Of a DNA stretch of 64,000 bases, positions 35,608 to 44,064 are shown one piece after another. This DNA is from Bifidobacterium tissieri (GTDB taxonomy: Bacteria; Actinomycetota; Actinomycetes; Actinomycetales; Bifidobacteriaceae): the NCBI RefSeq assembly GCF_002259645.1, contig NZ_MWWV01000012.1, positions 62,001-126,000 on the forward strand. The letters run 5' to 3'. Below the pieces are notes generated by a model. That model did no database searches and was not told the origin of the DNA. It worked only from the letters and a program-made list of their open reading frames with translations. The position numbers and the translations under genes were made by a program. The stretch's first letter is position 1. Each line of letters begins with the position of its first letter.

Positions 35608-37659
35608 ATGCGCTTCGCATGCTTCGACCGGTGGGACCAGCCGAAACCCGACCTGACCGGCATCACGTCCGCCACATGGACCAGCGGCGTGGACGGCACC
35701 CGCACCTTGGAGGTCACCGCCACCGGCGAAAGCGACATCGGCAAGGGCGACCGGCTCGTGTTCACCGACCCACGCGGCCGACTCCAGGAAGCCATCGTCG
35801 TCTCGCCCGAGCACCGGCGCGAGGAGACGCGGATCATCACCAGCCTCGTATGCAAGGGCAGCGTCCAGGAACTCGACGACACGTTCATCGAAGACAAACG
35901 CAACCGTGGAGCCACGGCCGCGCAATGCCTCGCCAAGGCATTGGAAGGCACACGGTGGACGGTCGGCACCGTGGAAGGAACCACCACCGCCGACCTGAGC
36001 TTCTACCACGTGAGCGTGCTCGAAGCCGTGGAATCCATCGCGGAAGCCTTCGGCTTGGAGATCACCGCCAGCTACCTCATGGACGCCGCCCACACCCGCG
36101 TCACCGACCGGGCATTGAGCCTCGTCAAAACCCAAGGCGACCAGACCAGCACGACACCACGCCGGTTCGAGTACGGACACGACCTCAAGGGCATCACGCG
36201 AACCGTGGACGCCACCGGGGTCAAGACCCGCCTCTACGGGTACGGCAAGGGACTGCCCACCACCGACGAGGACGGCAACCAGACCGGCGGCTACGGGCGA
36301 CGCATCGACTTCTCCGACATCAACAACGGCAAGCCCTACGTCGAGGATCCGGCCGCCACCGCATTGTGGGGACTGCCCGGCCCAAGCGTGAGCACCATGG
36401 GCAAGAACCTCGTCACGGGCGGCGGATTCGAGAGGAAATACGGCGACGGATGGCTGTTCAATCCGACCAGCGCGTTCCTCGACGCGCTCGTCAAACAGGA
36501 CGGCGACGTGACCCCATACGAGGGCAAGGTCATGCTCAGAATGGGCACCGACACCGACACGTGCGCCACGGCCGCGATCTGCGACCACACCGACGTCAAA
36601 GGCGACCAGGAATACCAGCTCACCCTCTGGACGCACGGGCCCGCCGGATCCACGCTCACGCTCAAGGTGTCGCAGAACGTGAACATATATCCGACCTCCA
36701 CCATCACCCTCGCCCCGCTGACCAACACCGGCCAATGGACGAAGACCACGCGCCGGTTCACCACACACCGCATATGCAGCGCCATCCGCGTCTGGATCGA
36801 GAACCCCACCGCCATTATCTACGTGGACGACGTGGCCATCAGCGAGATCACCACCACGGGCATCCACCCGGCCGAAGGCATCTACGAGAACGGCGACTGC
36901 GAGGACAAGCAGCAGCTCCTCGACGAAACCCGCGCGGAACTGAAACGGCGCAGCACGCCCACGGTCAGCTACGAGGCCGACGTGCTCACCTTCACCCACG
37001 CCGGCATGAACACCACCGGCGTCGCCCTCGGCGACCGCGTGCTGCTCGTGGACACCACCTTCACCCCGGACCTACGCCTGTCCGGCCGCGTGCTCCAACT
37101 GGAGGAGGACCTGCTCGACCCCGCGCTCACGGTCATCACAATCGGCAACATCATCGAACGGTTCACCGCATCCAACCGCAACGCCGAACAACGTCTCGAC
37201 CGGGTGGTGGCGAACGCGGGCGCATGGAACACCAGCAGCCAGCAGATCACCCAGAACGCCTCCAAATGGGATCAGGTCGCCCAGACCGTCGTAGACAACG
37301 GCAACCGCTGGAACACCACGGCAGACACGCTCGACGCGAAGGCCGCCACGTGGGATGGCACCGGTGCGACACTCACCGCCAAGCAATCCTCGTGGGACGC
37401 GGCCGCGGCGATACTGACCACCCGGCAACCCCAATGGGATGCGACCACGGAAACCGTCACCGCTGGCCAAGCCGACTGGGACAAGGCCGCGACCATCGCG
37501 GACGCGCACGCGCAGGCCATACGCCAATCCACGTCCGGCGTCACGTTCCACCACGGGGACACCGCCATCACCCTCGGCGACGCCATCATCCTCACGGACG
37601 CGTCGGGCACGTGGACGTTCACCGAAGGCACGTTCGTCAAACAGGAACCCAGCGAGTAA
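35608..37659 (+). CDS. Tail-associated baseplate hub (Tal-like) with CBM insertion and Trp repeats
   Basis: 683 residues. Residues 1-260 and 430-510 look like the gp27-type tail hub. Inserted between them (about 270-415) is a jelly-roll carbohydrate-binding-like module (GGGFERKYGDGW to YVDDVAISEI). The C terminus (residues 540-624) has seven Trp spaced exactly 14 residues apart, then a small end domain. It probably contacts the host surface polysaccharide. No catalytic lysin motif is visible. Confidence 0.75.
   Translation: MRFACFDRWDQPKPDLTGITSATWTSGVDGTRTLEVTATGESDIGKGDRLVFTDPRGRLQEAIVVSPEHRREETRIITSLVCKGSVQELDDTFIEDKRNRGATAAQCLAKALEGTRWTVGTVEGTTTADLSFYHVSVLEAVESIAEAFGLEITASYLMDAAHTRVTDRALSLVKTQGDQTSTTPRRFEYGHDLKGITRTVDATGVKTRLYGYGKGLPTTDEDGNQTGGYGRRIDFSDINNGKPYVEDPAATALWGLPGPSVSTMGKNLVTGGGFERKYGDGWLFNPTSAFLDALVKQDGDVTPYEGKVMLRMGTDTDTCATAAICDHTDVKGDQEYQLTLWTHGPAGSTLTLKVSQNVNIYPTSTITLAPLTNTGQWTKTTRRFTTHRICSAIRVWIENPTAIIYVDDVAISEITTTGIHPAEGIYENGDCEDKQQLLDETRAELKRRSTPTVSYEADVLTFTHAGMNTTGVALGDRVLLVDTTFTPDLRLSGRVLQLEEDLLDPALTVITIGNIIERFTASNRNAEQRLDRVVANAGAWNTSSQQITQNASKWDQVAQTVVDNGNRWNTTADTLDAKAATWDGTGATLTAKQSSWDAAAAILTTRQPQWDATTETVTAGQADWDKAATIADAHAQAIRQSTSGVTFHHGDTAITLGDAIILTDASGTWTFTEGTFVKQEPSE
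37225..37479 (+). repeat. 42-bp tandem coding repeat (14-residue Trp repeat)
   Basis: Trp codons at 37225, 37267, 37309, 37351, 37393, 37435 and 37477 are spaced exactly 42 bp. Consensus of the unit is W-D/N-x4-L/I/V then a polar half, e.g. WDAAAAILTTRQPQ. Base identity between units is modest, so the period is held at protein level. Confidence 0.85.
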
Positions 37660-37669
37660 GGAACCATGC

Positions 37670-38986
37670 ATGGCCTACGAGATAGAGCAGTACCGGACGA
37701 TCGAGACGACCCTCGACCTCGCCAACGACTACACGCCACCCATCCGCCTCAACGCCGGCGACCGGGACGGGCGGATCCTCAAATTCAACATCACCAACGG
37801 CGGCGACGACGTGGACGACCTCAACGGCCTGTCAGCAAGACTCACATGGAACCGAGACCCCACGGATCCATCCAGCGGCGGCGGATACGCGGACATGAGC
37901 AAGAAGAACAACACCGACAACGCCACCGGCGTCCATCAGGTCAGCTTCACCACACCCGTGCCCACGGCGCTGCTGCAGCAGGCGTCCGACCGCATGGTCG
38001 TGGGCATCGAGATCGAGGACGCCGACTGGCACGTGATCGCCAGCCGCAACATCCCCGTCATCATCGAACCCTCCCGCATCAACCCCAAAGCCCCCGAGAT
38101 CGCCGACCCGCTCAAGGATCTCCACGAGACGATCGGCAAGGCGCAGGAACTGATCGACACCGCCAGCATCGACATCGGCACCGTCACCACGCTCACCCCA
38201 ACAAAAAAGGCCACCGGCGCGTTGACCGGCACCGGACTGAAACGCAAACTCAACCTCGGCATCCCACGCGGCAGCAAGATCAGCAGCGTCACCGCCACCG
38301 CCTTGGACACCGCCACACCCACCGTCACGACCGGCACGGACACGAACGGCGACATCACCATCGTCCTCGGACTGCCACGCGGCAAACAAGGCGAGAAAGG
38401 CGACAAAGGCGACCCCGGAGAGCCGGGCGGAGCGGGCAACGTGCCGATCGCCACCAGCACCACCGCCGGCATCGTCAAAATCCCCACGAGCACGACCACA
38501 CAGCCGCTATCCGTGGCATCGGACGGCACGGTGACGGTCAGAACCGCAAGTAGCACCCAAGCCGGCATCATTACCGCCGCCCAGGTCACGCGCCTCACCG
38601 CTCTGGACAAAGAACAGAGCATCGAGCGGACCAATGGCAAAACCGTACAATTCGCGATAATGTCTGCTCACCTGTATGCGGACGAGGAAACGTTCTTCGG
38701 CGTACGGGACAATCTCTTGCAATACCCCTTCAACTGCGTGCTCTATCACAAGGGATTGGGCGGCAACTTCACCGAGTTCTCGTTCTATCTGCGGCGTGCG
38801 GCCAGCACGACCGGCATCCTGCCGTACAAGCACCTGTACGTGGTGGACATCACCGACAAGACGCTCCATAACCTAGCCTGCACTATGGAAATCAGCACCG
38901 TGAATCCCAAAGCCTTGTTCATCACCCTTGACACGGGCATCGCCGTCAAGGACGGCAACCTTTATGGACTCCGCTTTATGAAGTAG
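37670..38986 (+). CDS. BppU-type upper baseplate / receptor-binding protein
   Basis: 438 residues from ATG 37670. The N-terminal 150 residues match the BppU N-terminal domain (IRLNAGDRDGRILKFNITNG). A helical linker and a short collagen-like run (GKQGEKGDKGDPGEPG) trimerise the stalk. A unique C-terminal head of about 120 residues (from KTVQFAIMSAHLYADE) presumably binds the receptor. This is the host-range candidate of the phage. Confidence 0.78.
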   Translation: MAYEIEQYRTIETTLDLANDYTPPIRLNAGDRDGRILKFNITNGGDDVDDLNGLSARLTWNRDPTDPSSGGGYADMSKKNNTDNATGVHQVSFTTPVPTALLQQASDRMVVGIEIEDADWHVIASRNIPVIIEPSRINPKAPEIADPLKDLHETIGKAQELIDTASIDIGTVTTLTPTKKATGALTGTGLKRKLNLGIPRGSKISSVTATALDTATPTVTTGTDTNGDITIVLGLPRGKQGEKGDKGDPGEPGGAGNVPIATSTTAGIVKIPTSTTTQPLSVASDGTVTVRTASSTQAGIITAAQVTRLTALDKEQSIERTNGKTVQFAIMSAHLYADEETFFGVRDNLLQYPFNCVLYHKGLGGNFTEFSFYLRRAASTTGILPYKHLYVVDITDKTLHNLACTMEISTVNPKALFITLDTGIAVKDGNLYGLRFMK

Positions 38987-38992
38987 GCCGAC

Positions 38993-39355
38993 ATGACTCC
39001 CTCCACTACGCAACCGCTGATACTCGTCGCCTGCGCCGTCATCGGCAGCGGTGCCGTCACCTCGTTGGTCTCGTGGCTGCTGCGGCGCATCGACCAGCGC
39101 AGGAACCTCGAACAGGCCATCGCCGAATCCGCGACCATCCGCCGCCTCGAACTGGAGATCTACAGGCAGAGCCTGTTCCTTCCCACCACGAGCCGCATGC
39201 AGCACGAGCACCAATTGGACGCCGGCAAGGCGTACACGGAGCGCGGCGGCAACGGGCCCGGCCACGTGCGCGTCCAGCAGCTGGAGGACGACTACCGGCA
39301 CCGGCTCGACACCGACGACTGGAACTACCCGTCGCATCGTCGCCCTCATAACTGA
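38993..39355 (+). CDS. Small membrane protein of the lysis region
   Basis: 120 residues with one N-terminal membrane helix (LILVACAVIGSGAVTSLVSW) and a long charged helical tail ending in YPSHRRPHN. It could be a second lysis protein (antiholin or pinholin partner) next to the secreted endolysin; no family match. Confidence 0.6.
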   Translation: MTPSTTQPLILVACAVIGSGAVTSLVSWLLRRIDQRRNLEQAIAESATIRRLELEIYRQSLFLPTTSRMQHEHQLDAGKAYTERGGNGPGHVRVQQLEDDYRHRLDTDDWNYPSHRRPHN

Positions 39356-39387
39356 AGAACAACAGAACAGACCGAACAGTCACAACC

Positions 39388-39427
39388 GGAAAGCCCCATG
39401 CGACGCCAGATCGCAGTGGGGCTTTCC
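39388..39427. terminator. Hairpin before the endolysin gene
   Basis: GGAAAGCCCCA (39388-39398) and TGGGGCTTTCC (39417-39427) form a perfect 11-bp stem, followed by TCG rather than a long T tract. It separates the tail genes from the lysis genes. Confidence 0.65.
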
Positions 39428-39448
39428 TCGTAAGAGAGGGACAAAGGC

Positions 39449-40522
39449 ATGTCCAGGATCACACACCGACTATTCGCCATCACGGCGCTATTGCTCGCCA
39501 TGCTCACGGTCACGCCCAGCGCGATGGCCGACATGCGTGGCATCGACGTGTCCGGCTGGCAGTCTCCGACCGTCACGTGCACCGCCGACTATGATTTCGC
39601 CGTCGTCAAGGCCACTCAGGGCACCGGCTTCACCAACGGCTACATGACATCTCAGGCGCAGTGCGTGAGGCAGCGGGGCAAGAGTCTCGGCTTCTACCAC
39701 TACGCCGGAGGCGGCAACGCCACGGCAGAAGCCGACCATTTCGTGAACACCATCCGCCCGTACTTGGGATCCGCGGTGCTTGTGCTCGACTGGGAAAGCT
39801 ACCAGAACAGCGCATGGGGCGACTCCAACTGGATCCGCGTGTTCGTCAACAGGGTGCACGCGCGCACCGGGGTATGGCCGCTCGTCTACACGAGCGCCGC
39901 CTACCTGTGGCAGATTCCCAGCGATGTGCGCGCCCATTGCGGTCTGTGGGTCGCCCAGTACGCCAACAACAACGCCACCGGCTACCAGACGCGTCCATGG
40001 AACTACGGGCGCTATGGCGAGGCTATGCGACAGTACACGTCCAACGGGCGCATCAACGGATACGCCGGGCCATTGGACCTGAACTACTTCCGCGGTGACG
40101 CCGCGCAGTGGAACAAGTACGCCAACCCCAGCGGCCACACGGTCGCGCCCGCACCGACACCTACGCCGAAGCCGAATCCCGCGCCGCAGCCGTCCCGGCC
40201 GAACGCCGGCAACGGGGTCAGCGTGGTCGTGCGTCCCGGCGATACGATCAGCGGCATCGCCGCACGCACCGGACTCTGGCCCGTGACCGCATGGCGAGTA
40301 CCCAGCGGGAACATCAACCGCATATGGCCCGGCCAGACCGTCACCTACCAGGGCAAAGGCACACCGTCCGCGAACACCGGCACCGGCGCGCGGATCCATG
40401 TCGTCAAGCGAGGCGAGACGCTGAGCGGCATCTTCGGCGCATCCGGCTGGCAGCGCGTCGCCCAACTCAACAACCTGAAGAATCCGAACCTCATCCATCC
40501 CGGACAACAGCTGCGCTACTGA
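39449..40522 (+). CDS. Secreted GH25 endolysin with two LysM domains
   Basis: 357 residues. A Sec signal peptide (about 1-27, ending SAMADM) is followed by a glycoside hydrolase 25 muramidase domain with MRGIDVSGWQ and the catalytic LVLDWE (Asp and Glu). A Pro-rich linker comes next, then two LysM motifs (VVVRPGDTISGIAARTGLW and VVKRGETLSGIFGASGW). It cleaves peptidoglycan glycan strands. With its own signal peptide it does not need a large-hole holin to leave the cell, and holin may only time activation. Confidence 0.9.
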   Translation: MSRITHRLFAITALLLAMLTVTPSAMADMRGIDVSGWQSPTVTCTADYDFAVVKATQGTGFTNGYMTSQAQCVRQRGKSLGFYHYAGGGNATAEADHFVNTIRPYLGSAVLVLDWESYQNSAWGDSNWIRVFVNRVHARTGVWPLVYTSAAYLWQIPSDVRAHCGLWVAQYANNNATGYQTRPWNYGRYGEAMRQYTSNGRINGYAGPLDLNYFRGDAAQWNKYANPSGHTVAPAPTPTPKPNPAPQPSRPNAGNGVSVVVRPGDTISGIAARTGLWPVTAWRVPSGNINRIWPGQTVTYQGKGTPSANTGTGARIHVVKRGETLSGIFGASGWQRVAQLNNLKNPNLIHPGQQLRY

Positions 40523-40538
40523 AGCCGCCGTCCAATTT

Positions 40539-40567
40539 GCGGCCTTCGGCACCACGCCGGAGGCCGC
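40539..40567. repeat. Imperfect hairpin between endolysin and holin
   Basis: GCGGCCTTCGGC (40539-40550) pairs with GCCGGAGGCCGC (40556-40567), one mismatch. A possible attenuator between the lysis genes. Confidence 0.45.
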
Positions 40568-40602
40568 CGCTTCCATATCCGAACAACCCAAGGAGAACAC
40601 GC

Positions 40603-40890
40603 ATGGATATTTCCGCAGCGACCACCCTCGCGGCCGGCATCGTCGCCCTCGTTGCACCCGCACTCGTGCAGGCGTTCAAGAAGTACATCCCCGCCGACTA
40701 CGTGGGCCTGACCAGTCTCGGCGTCAGCGTCCTGCTCGGCGTCATCGCCATCGCCGCCACCAACGGCTTCCACGGCTACGGCTGGGGCATCGTCCTCACT
40801 GGCGTCATCGGCGTCGCCCAAGCCGTCTACACGCTCGTGAATCAGGCGTTCAGCGGCAAGCTGAGCAAAGACGCCATACCGATTAGGTGA
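40603..40890 (+). CDS. Holin
   Basis: 95 residues with AAGGAGA upstream. Three hydrophobic segments at about 6-24 (LAAGIVALVAPALVQAF), 34-52 and 61-80, and a short charged C terminus (GKLSKDAIPIR). Size and topology fit a phage holin that depolarises the membrane at lysis. It is the last late gene before the terminator and the defence island. Confidence 0.75.
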   Translation: MDISAATTLAAGIVALVAPALVQAFKKYIPADYVGLTSLGVSVLLGVIAIAATNGFHGYGWGIVLTGVIGVAQAVYTLVNQAFSGKLSKDAIPIR

Positions 40891-40894
40891 GCGA

Positions 40895-40935
40895 ATTAGG
40901 TGGATTGCTGGTTTGTCCCCAGCAATCCACCTAAT
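40895..40935. terminator. Bidirectional terminator between holin and restriction gene
   Basis: A 17-bp perfect inverted repeat (40895-40911 with 40919-40935) around a 7-nt loop. It contains the stop codon of the leftward restriction gene, so it can end transcripts from both directions and isolates the defence island from the late operon. Confidence 0.85.
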
Positions 40936-42235
40936 CACCAAGCCCGAGATCTGCCAGCGTTGGTATCTCGCTTACTCTCTTGATGAAATCAGAGAACAGA
41001 ATGGTATTGCCTTGCACCTCTGCGGGGTGAGTGTCGCGGATCTTCTTGGGCATGACAAGCCGTAGCTTCTTGTCCACCATCTGCCTGTTTTGCTCGACGG
41101 ATATGCCAGACGGCGTAATGGTCAGGAGATGCTTCTCATTGATTCTGTCGGCCTCGTCTAATACCTGCCGCCACCTGTCCTTGGTGCTTGTCTTGGCGGC
41201 AAGCATCCTGAGAAACCGTGCCGGGTAATGTTTGCTCGCATACTCCTCTACGCCGGGGAACAGGAAATCTGGCTTCTTTTTCTTCTCGGTCACCGCCTGC
41301 GGCGCGTACCGAATCCCGCGGGCCTCCAGAATCCGCTGAACATGCTGCTCAAGACTCGTACCGGCGCGGCTCATGCGTCGGTTACGAACGTGCTTGTAGA
41401 ACGTCGTGAATTGGGGAACGTTGATCTTTCCATCAACGGAAACGAACGGAGTTTCTTCATATTCATGCTGGACGACGGCTTCCTCTAGCACTCGGAACAG
41501 ATGGTACTCACGTTCGTAATACGCCAGTACCACGTCGTCCGGGTCATCCACCTCAGGATCGATGTCGGTCAGGGAGTCTTCCGCGTATTGGGCGAACTCA
41601 CGTCCCGTCGGGAAACTGTAGTTCCATCGGTTAAGCATATCTTCAAGAAGGAGCTCGTCCTTCTGCTGTGGCTCGAATCCGAGCAGCGACAATAGTTGCA
41701 CTGCGAATACATCCACAGATGCCTGCGTCCGGTCATATACGTTGAATCTGCCGTCAAGGTCTTTGATGCCGAAAAGCCAGCGCATCTGTGCGTCCACGCT
41801 GCTCGAAGCAGCCGTGATTGCAAGTAGCAGACGTCCATCTTTCATGTATCCGCAATACAAGGTGTCGCCGGCTGATGCCAGTTTCATCGGCGTGCATGCC
41901 TGATAGTACAGGCGCCATTCCGCGCTTCGTGTCGGGTTGCTGCGTCTGGTGTCGTACCAACTTGTAACGATGTCCTCGGCAACGGGGTCATCGTCATCAG
42001 ATAGATATATGGCGACGGTGGGGATTCCGCTGCCTTCCGTTGCCTTCCGATCGATGTCTCCCAGAACTGGCAGCATGGCCTTGGTGACGCCACCTATCTC
42101 GTGCTGGTTGCTTCGTTTCGGATCAACGTCGACGGGTTGGAGTTCCTTGGAGGCGATCTTCTCGATGTAGTCTCCGAGCATTCCGTAGCTTGACATATGG
42201 TTCATTGTATTCGACAGGCCGTCTTCATGTCCCAT
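40931..42235 (-). CDS. EcoRII-family type II restriction endonuclease
   Basis: 434 residues from ATG 42235 (ATGs at 42205 and 42196 are possible; no Shine-Dalgarno sequence at any). The C-terminal domain matches EcoRII closely: MSRAGTSLEQHVQRILE, then KKPDFLFPG, then LRMLAAKTSTKDRW with the catalytic Lys. An EcoRII-like N-terminal effector domain (residues about 15-220) is present. EcoRII enzymes recognise CCWGG and are type IIE, needing two sites. It lies divergently from an RHH regulator and the methyltransferase. Confidence 0.9.
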   Translation of the reverse strand: MGHEDGLSNTMNHMSSYGMLGDYIEKIASKELQPVDVDPKRSNQHEIGGVTKAMLPVLGDIDRKATEGSGIPTVAIYLSDDDDPVAEDIVTSWYDTRRSNPTRSAEWRLYYQACTPMKLASAGDTLYCGYMKDGRLLLAITAASSSVDAQMRWLFGIKDLDGRFNVYDRTQASVDVFAVQLLSLLGFEPQQKDELLLEDMLNRWNYSFPTGREFAQYAEDSLTDIDPEVDDPDDVVLAYYEREYHLFRVLEEAVVQHEYEETPFVSVDGKINVPQFTTFYKHVRNRRMSRAGTSLEQHVQRILEARGIRYAPQAVTEKKKKPDFLFPGVEEYASKHYPARFLRMLAAKTSTKDRWRQVLDEADRINEKHLLTITPSGISVEQNRQMVDKKLRLVMPKKIRDTHPAEVQGNTILFSDFIKRVSEIPTLADLGLGD

Positions 42236-42280
42236 ATTGGTAGTAAAGTAGTATAGTATTACTATTTGAAGGAGTTTGGC
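42236..42280. promoter_or_regulatory. Divergent promoter/operator of the restriction-modification genes
   Basis: 45-bp AT-rich gap. Leftward, TATACT (complement of 42250-42255) would start about 8 nt before the endonuclease ATG, giving a nearly leaderless transcript. Rightward promoter elements overlap the same bases, and GAAGGAG (42268-42274) serves the regulator gene. The AGTAGTATAGTATTACT segment is an imperfect dyad suitable for the RHH protein. Confidence 0.5.
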
Positions 42281-42454
42281 ATGGAAGCACATCAGGGCAC
42301 ACGCGAAGACGGCAAAGACGACCCGTGGGAGACCACTTCGCTGAAGATGCGTCGCAGCACCCGCAAAGCCGTGAAAATCTACGCCGCCGAGCATGACATG
42401 ACGATGCAGAGCGTTCTCGAAGAGGCGCTTCTTCGTCTCCTTGCCGAGAAATAG
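42281..42454 (+). CDS. Ribbon-helix-helix regulator of the restriction-modification genes
   Basis: 57 residues. After a charged start, a beta strand (TTSLKMRRSTRKAVKIYAAE) leads into two helices (MTMQSVLEEALLRLLAEK), the Arc/CopG-type fold. By position, between endonuclease and methyltransferase with a palindromic promoter, it likely plays the role of a control protein that delays nuclease expression. Confidence 0.7.
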   Translation: MEAHQGTREDGKDDPWETTSLKMRRSTRKAVKIYAAEHDMTMQSVLEEALLRLLAEK

Positions 42455-42510
42455 GGGATGGGGGCGGTAAGATGACCCATCGTGCAAATCCAAGCAAAGG
42501 AGACATCAAG

Positions 42511-44064
42511 GTGACACAAGGCAGCGGCCCTACCTTCATCGAGCTGTTCGCCGGTTGTGGCGGGCTCAGTCTGGGCCTTCGTGCGGCCGGTTTCCGTGAG
42601 GTCATGGCGAATGAGCTTTCCTCCATGCCCGCCGAGACCTTTGCCTTGAATCTGATGAACGTCGATATGCGTTCCCCTGAGTTCCAGCAGACCGATCCCA
42701 AGGATCGCAAGGTGCTGTGGATTGACTCGGCATCCGATGTCGTGTCCGAACGCTTGGTGGACAACCCGTTCGAGCGCCCCGAGACGGACATGCCCGAGCT
42801 GGCGGGCATCGACGATTTCGAGGGGCGCCTGATTGTCGGCGACATCCGTCGTCTCAACGCGTTCATCGAGCATCGCGGAAGCGCGCTGGTGCACGGAGAA
42901 GTGGATCTGGTCTCGGGCGGTCCGCCGTGCCAGAGCTTCTCCCTTGCCGGTCGTCGCGAGTTCGGCAACCAGCGCAACCAGCTGCCGTGGGAGTTCGCGA
43001 AGTTCGTGGACTCGCAGCGTCCCCGCATGGTGCTGCTGGAGAACGTCGAGGGCATCCTGCGGCCGTTCAAGCTGGATGATTCCACGTATTACGCGTGGTT
43101 CGAGGTGTGCAAGGCGTTCGCCAACATCGGGTATGCGACATGTCCGGTGCTGCTGAACGCGCGACTGGCCGGAGTGGCCCAGAATCGTCCCCGATTCATC
43201 ATGCTGGCAATCCGGGAGGATCTGACCGGCGACCTTGATGACGGCCTTGCGCCGTGGTTCGAGCAGGGCGTTCGACTTATCGAGGCGGTCAAGTCCGAGG
43301 ATCCCGCATACGACAAGGCCAAGTGGCATTACTGGGATCTCACTGATGAATCCACCGCCGAGAGGGCGGCCGATTCCGTGTTCGCCCCGCTGGTTGCGTT
43401 CCGTGACGCCACCAAGCAGCATACGGTGTACGACGCCATCCGTGACCTTCAGGACGAGGATGCCCCCTCGCGAAGCGAGTACGTCAAGGAGATCAACTCC
43501 GTGCTGGGCGTTCATCTGGAAGGCGGCAGCAAGGAGATGCAGAATCTCCGCCATCCCAATAGCACGCCCAAGGTGAAGGCCCGTTTCCGCGTCTATCAGG
43601 TTATCGCCAACTCGCCCAAGCAGGTGGGCGACGAAATCAAGAAGATCATGCGCGGTCAGAAGACCGACATCTCTGACGAGACGTACAGAACGTTGGCTGG
43701 TTGGGATCTGCTGGAATACGGGAACGGGCTGCCGGCCGATGCCGGACAGATGGTCGCCTATCTGGCCGGCATGGCGACACGGAAGTTCTCCCAACGGGCA
43801 CTGGTCAGTACGCTGCCGGCACCAGCCGCTCTGTCGATTCCCGACGACGTGGCCCACTATTGCGAGCCTCGAACGCTGTCGGTGAGGGAGATGGCGCGCA
43901 TCCAGTCGTTCCCGGACTCGTTCGAGTTCCGCGGCATCGCCACGACCGGCGGCGAACGCAGACGGTATCAGGTTCCCCAATACACGCAGATCGGCAACGC
44001 CGTGCCGCCGCTGCTCGGACGCGCATTGGGGAAGGTGGTGTCCTCGATACTGTCCTTGCTCTAG
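42511..44064 (+). CDS. C5-cytosine DNA methyltransferase
   Basis: 517 residues from GTG 42511, chosen for AAAGGAG 8 nt upstream; ATG 42472 is an alternative. Motif I FIELFAGCGGLSLG, motif IV GGPPCQSFS with the catalytic Cys, motif VI ENVEG, motif VIII QNRPRF and the C-terminal QIGNAVPP are all intact. It should protect the CC(W/S)GG-type sites cut by the two flanking endonucleases. It is the only methyltransferase in the island. Confidence 0.95.
   Translation: MTQGSGPTFIELFAGCGGLSLGLRAAGFREVMANELSSMPAETFALNLMNVDMRSPEFQQTDPKDRKVLWIDSASDVVSERLVDNPFERPETDMPELAGIDDFEGRLIVGDIRRLNAFIEHRGSALVHGEVDLVSGGPPCQSFSLAGRREFGNQRNQLPWEFAKFVDSQRPRMVLLENVEGILRPFKLDDSTYYAWFEVCKAFANIGYATCPVLLNARLAGVAQNRPRFIMLAIREDLTGDLDDGLAPWFEQGVRLIEAVKSEDPAYDKAKWHYWDLTDESTAERAADSVFAPLVAFRDATKQHTVYDAIRDLQDEDAPSRSEYVKEINSVLGVHLEGGSKEMQNLRHPNSTPKVKARFRVYQVIANSPKQVGDEIKKIMRGQKTDISDETYRTLAGWDLLEYGNGLPADAGQMVAYLAGMATRKFSQRALVSTLPAPAALSIPDDVAHYCEPRTLSVREMARIQSFPDSFEFRGIATTGGERRRYQVPQYTQIGNAVPPLLGRALGKVVSSILSLL

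Noticed and set aside
42472..42510. ATG 42472 as methyltransferase start
   Set aside because: The GTG at 42511 has a far better ribosome site (AAAGGAG, 8 nt) and begins just before the conserved motif I region; ATG 42472 adds 13 unconserved residues.
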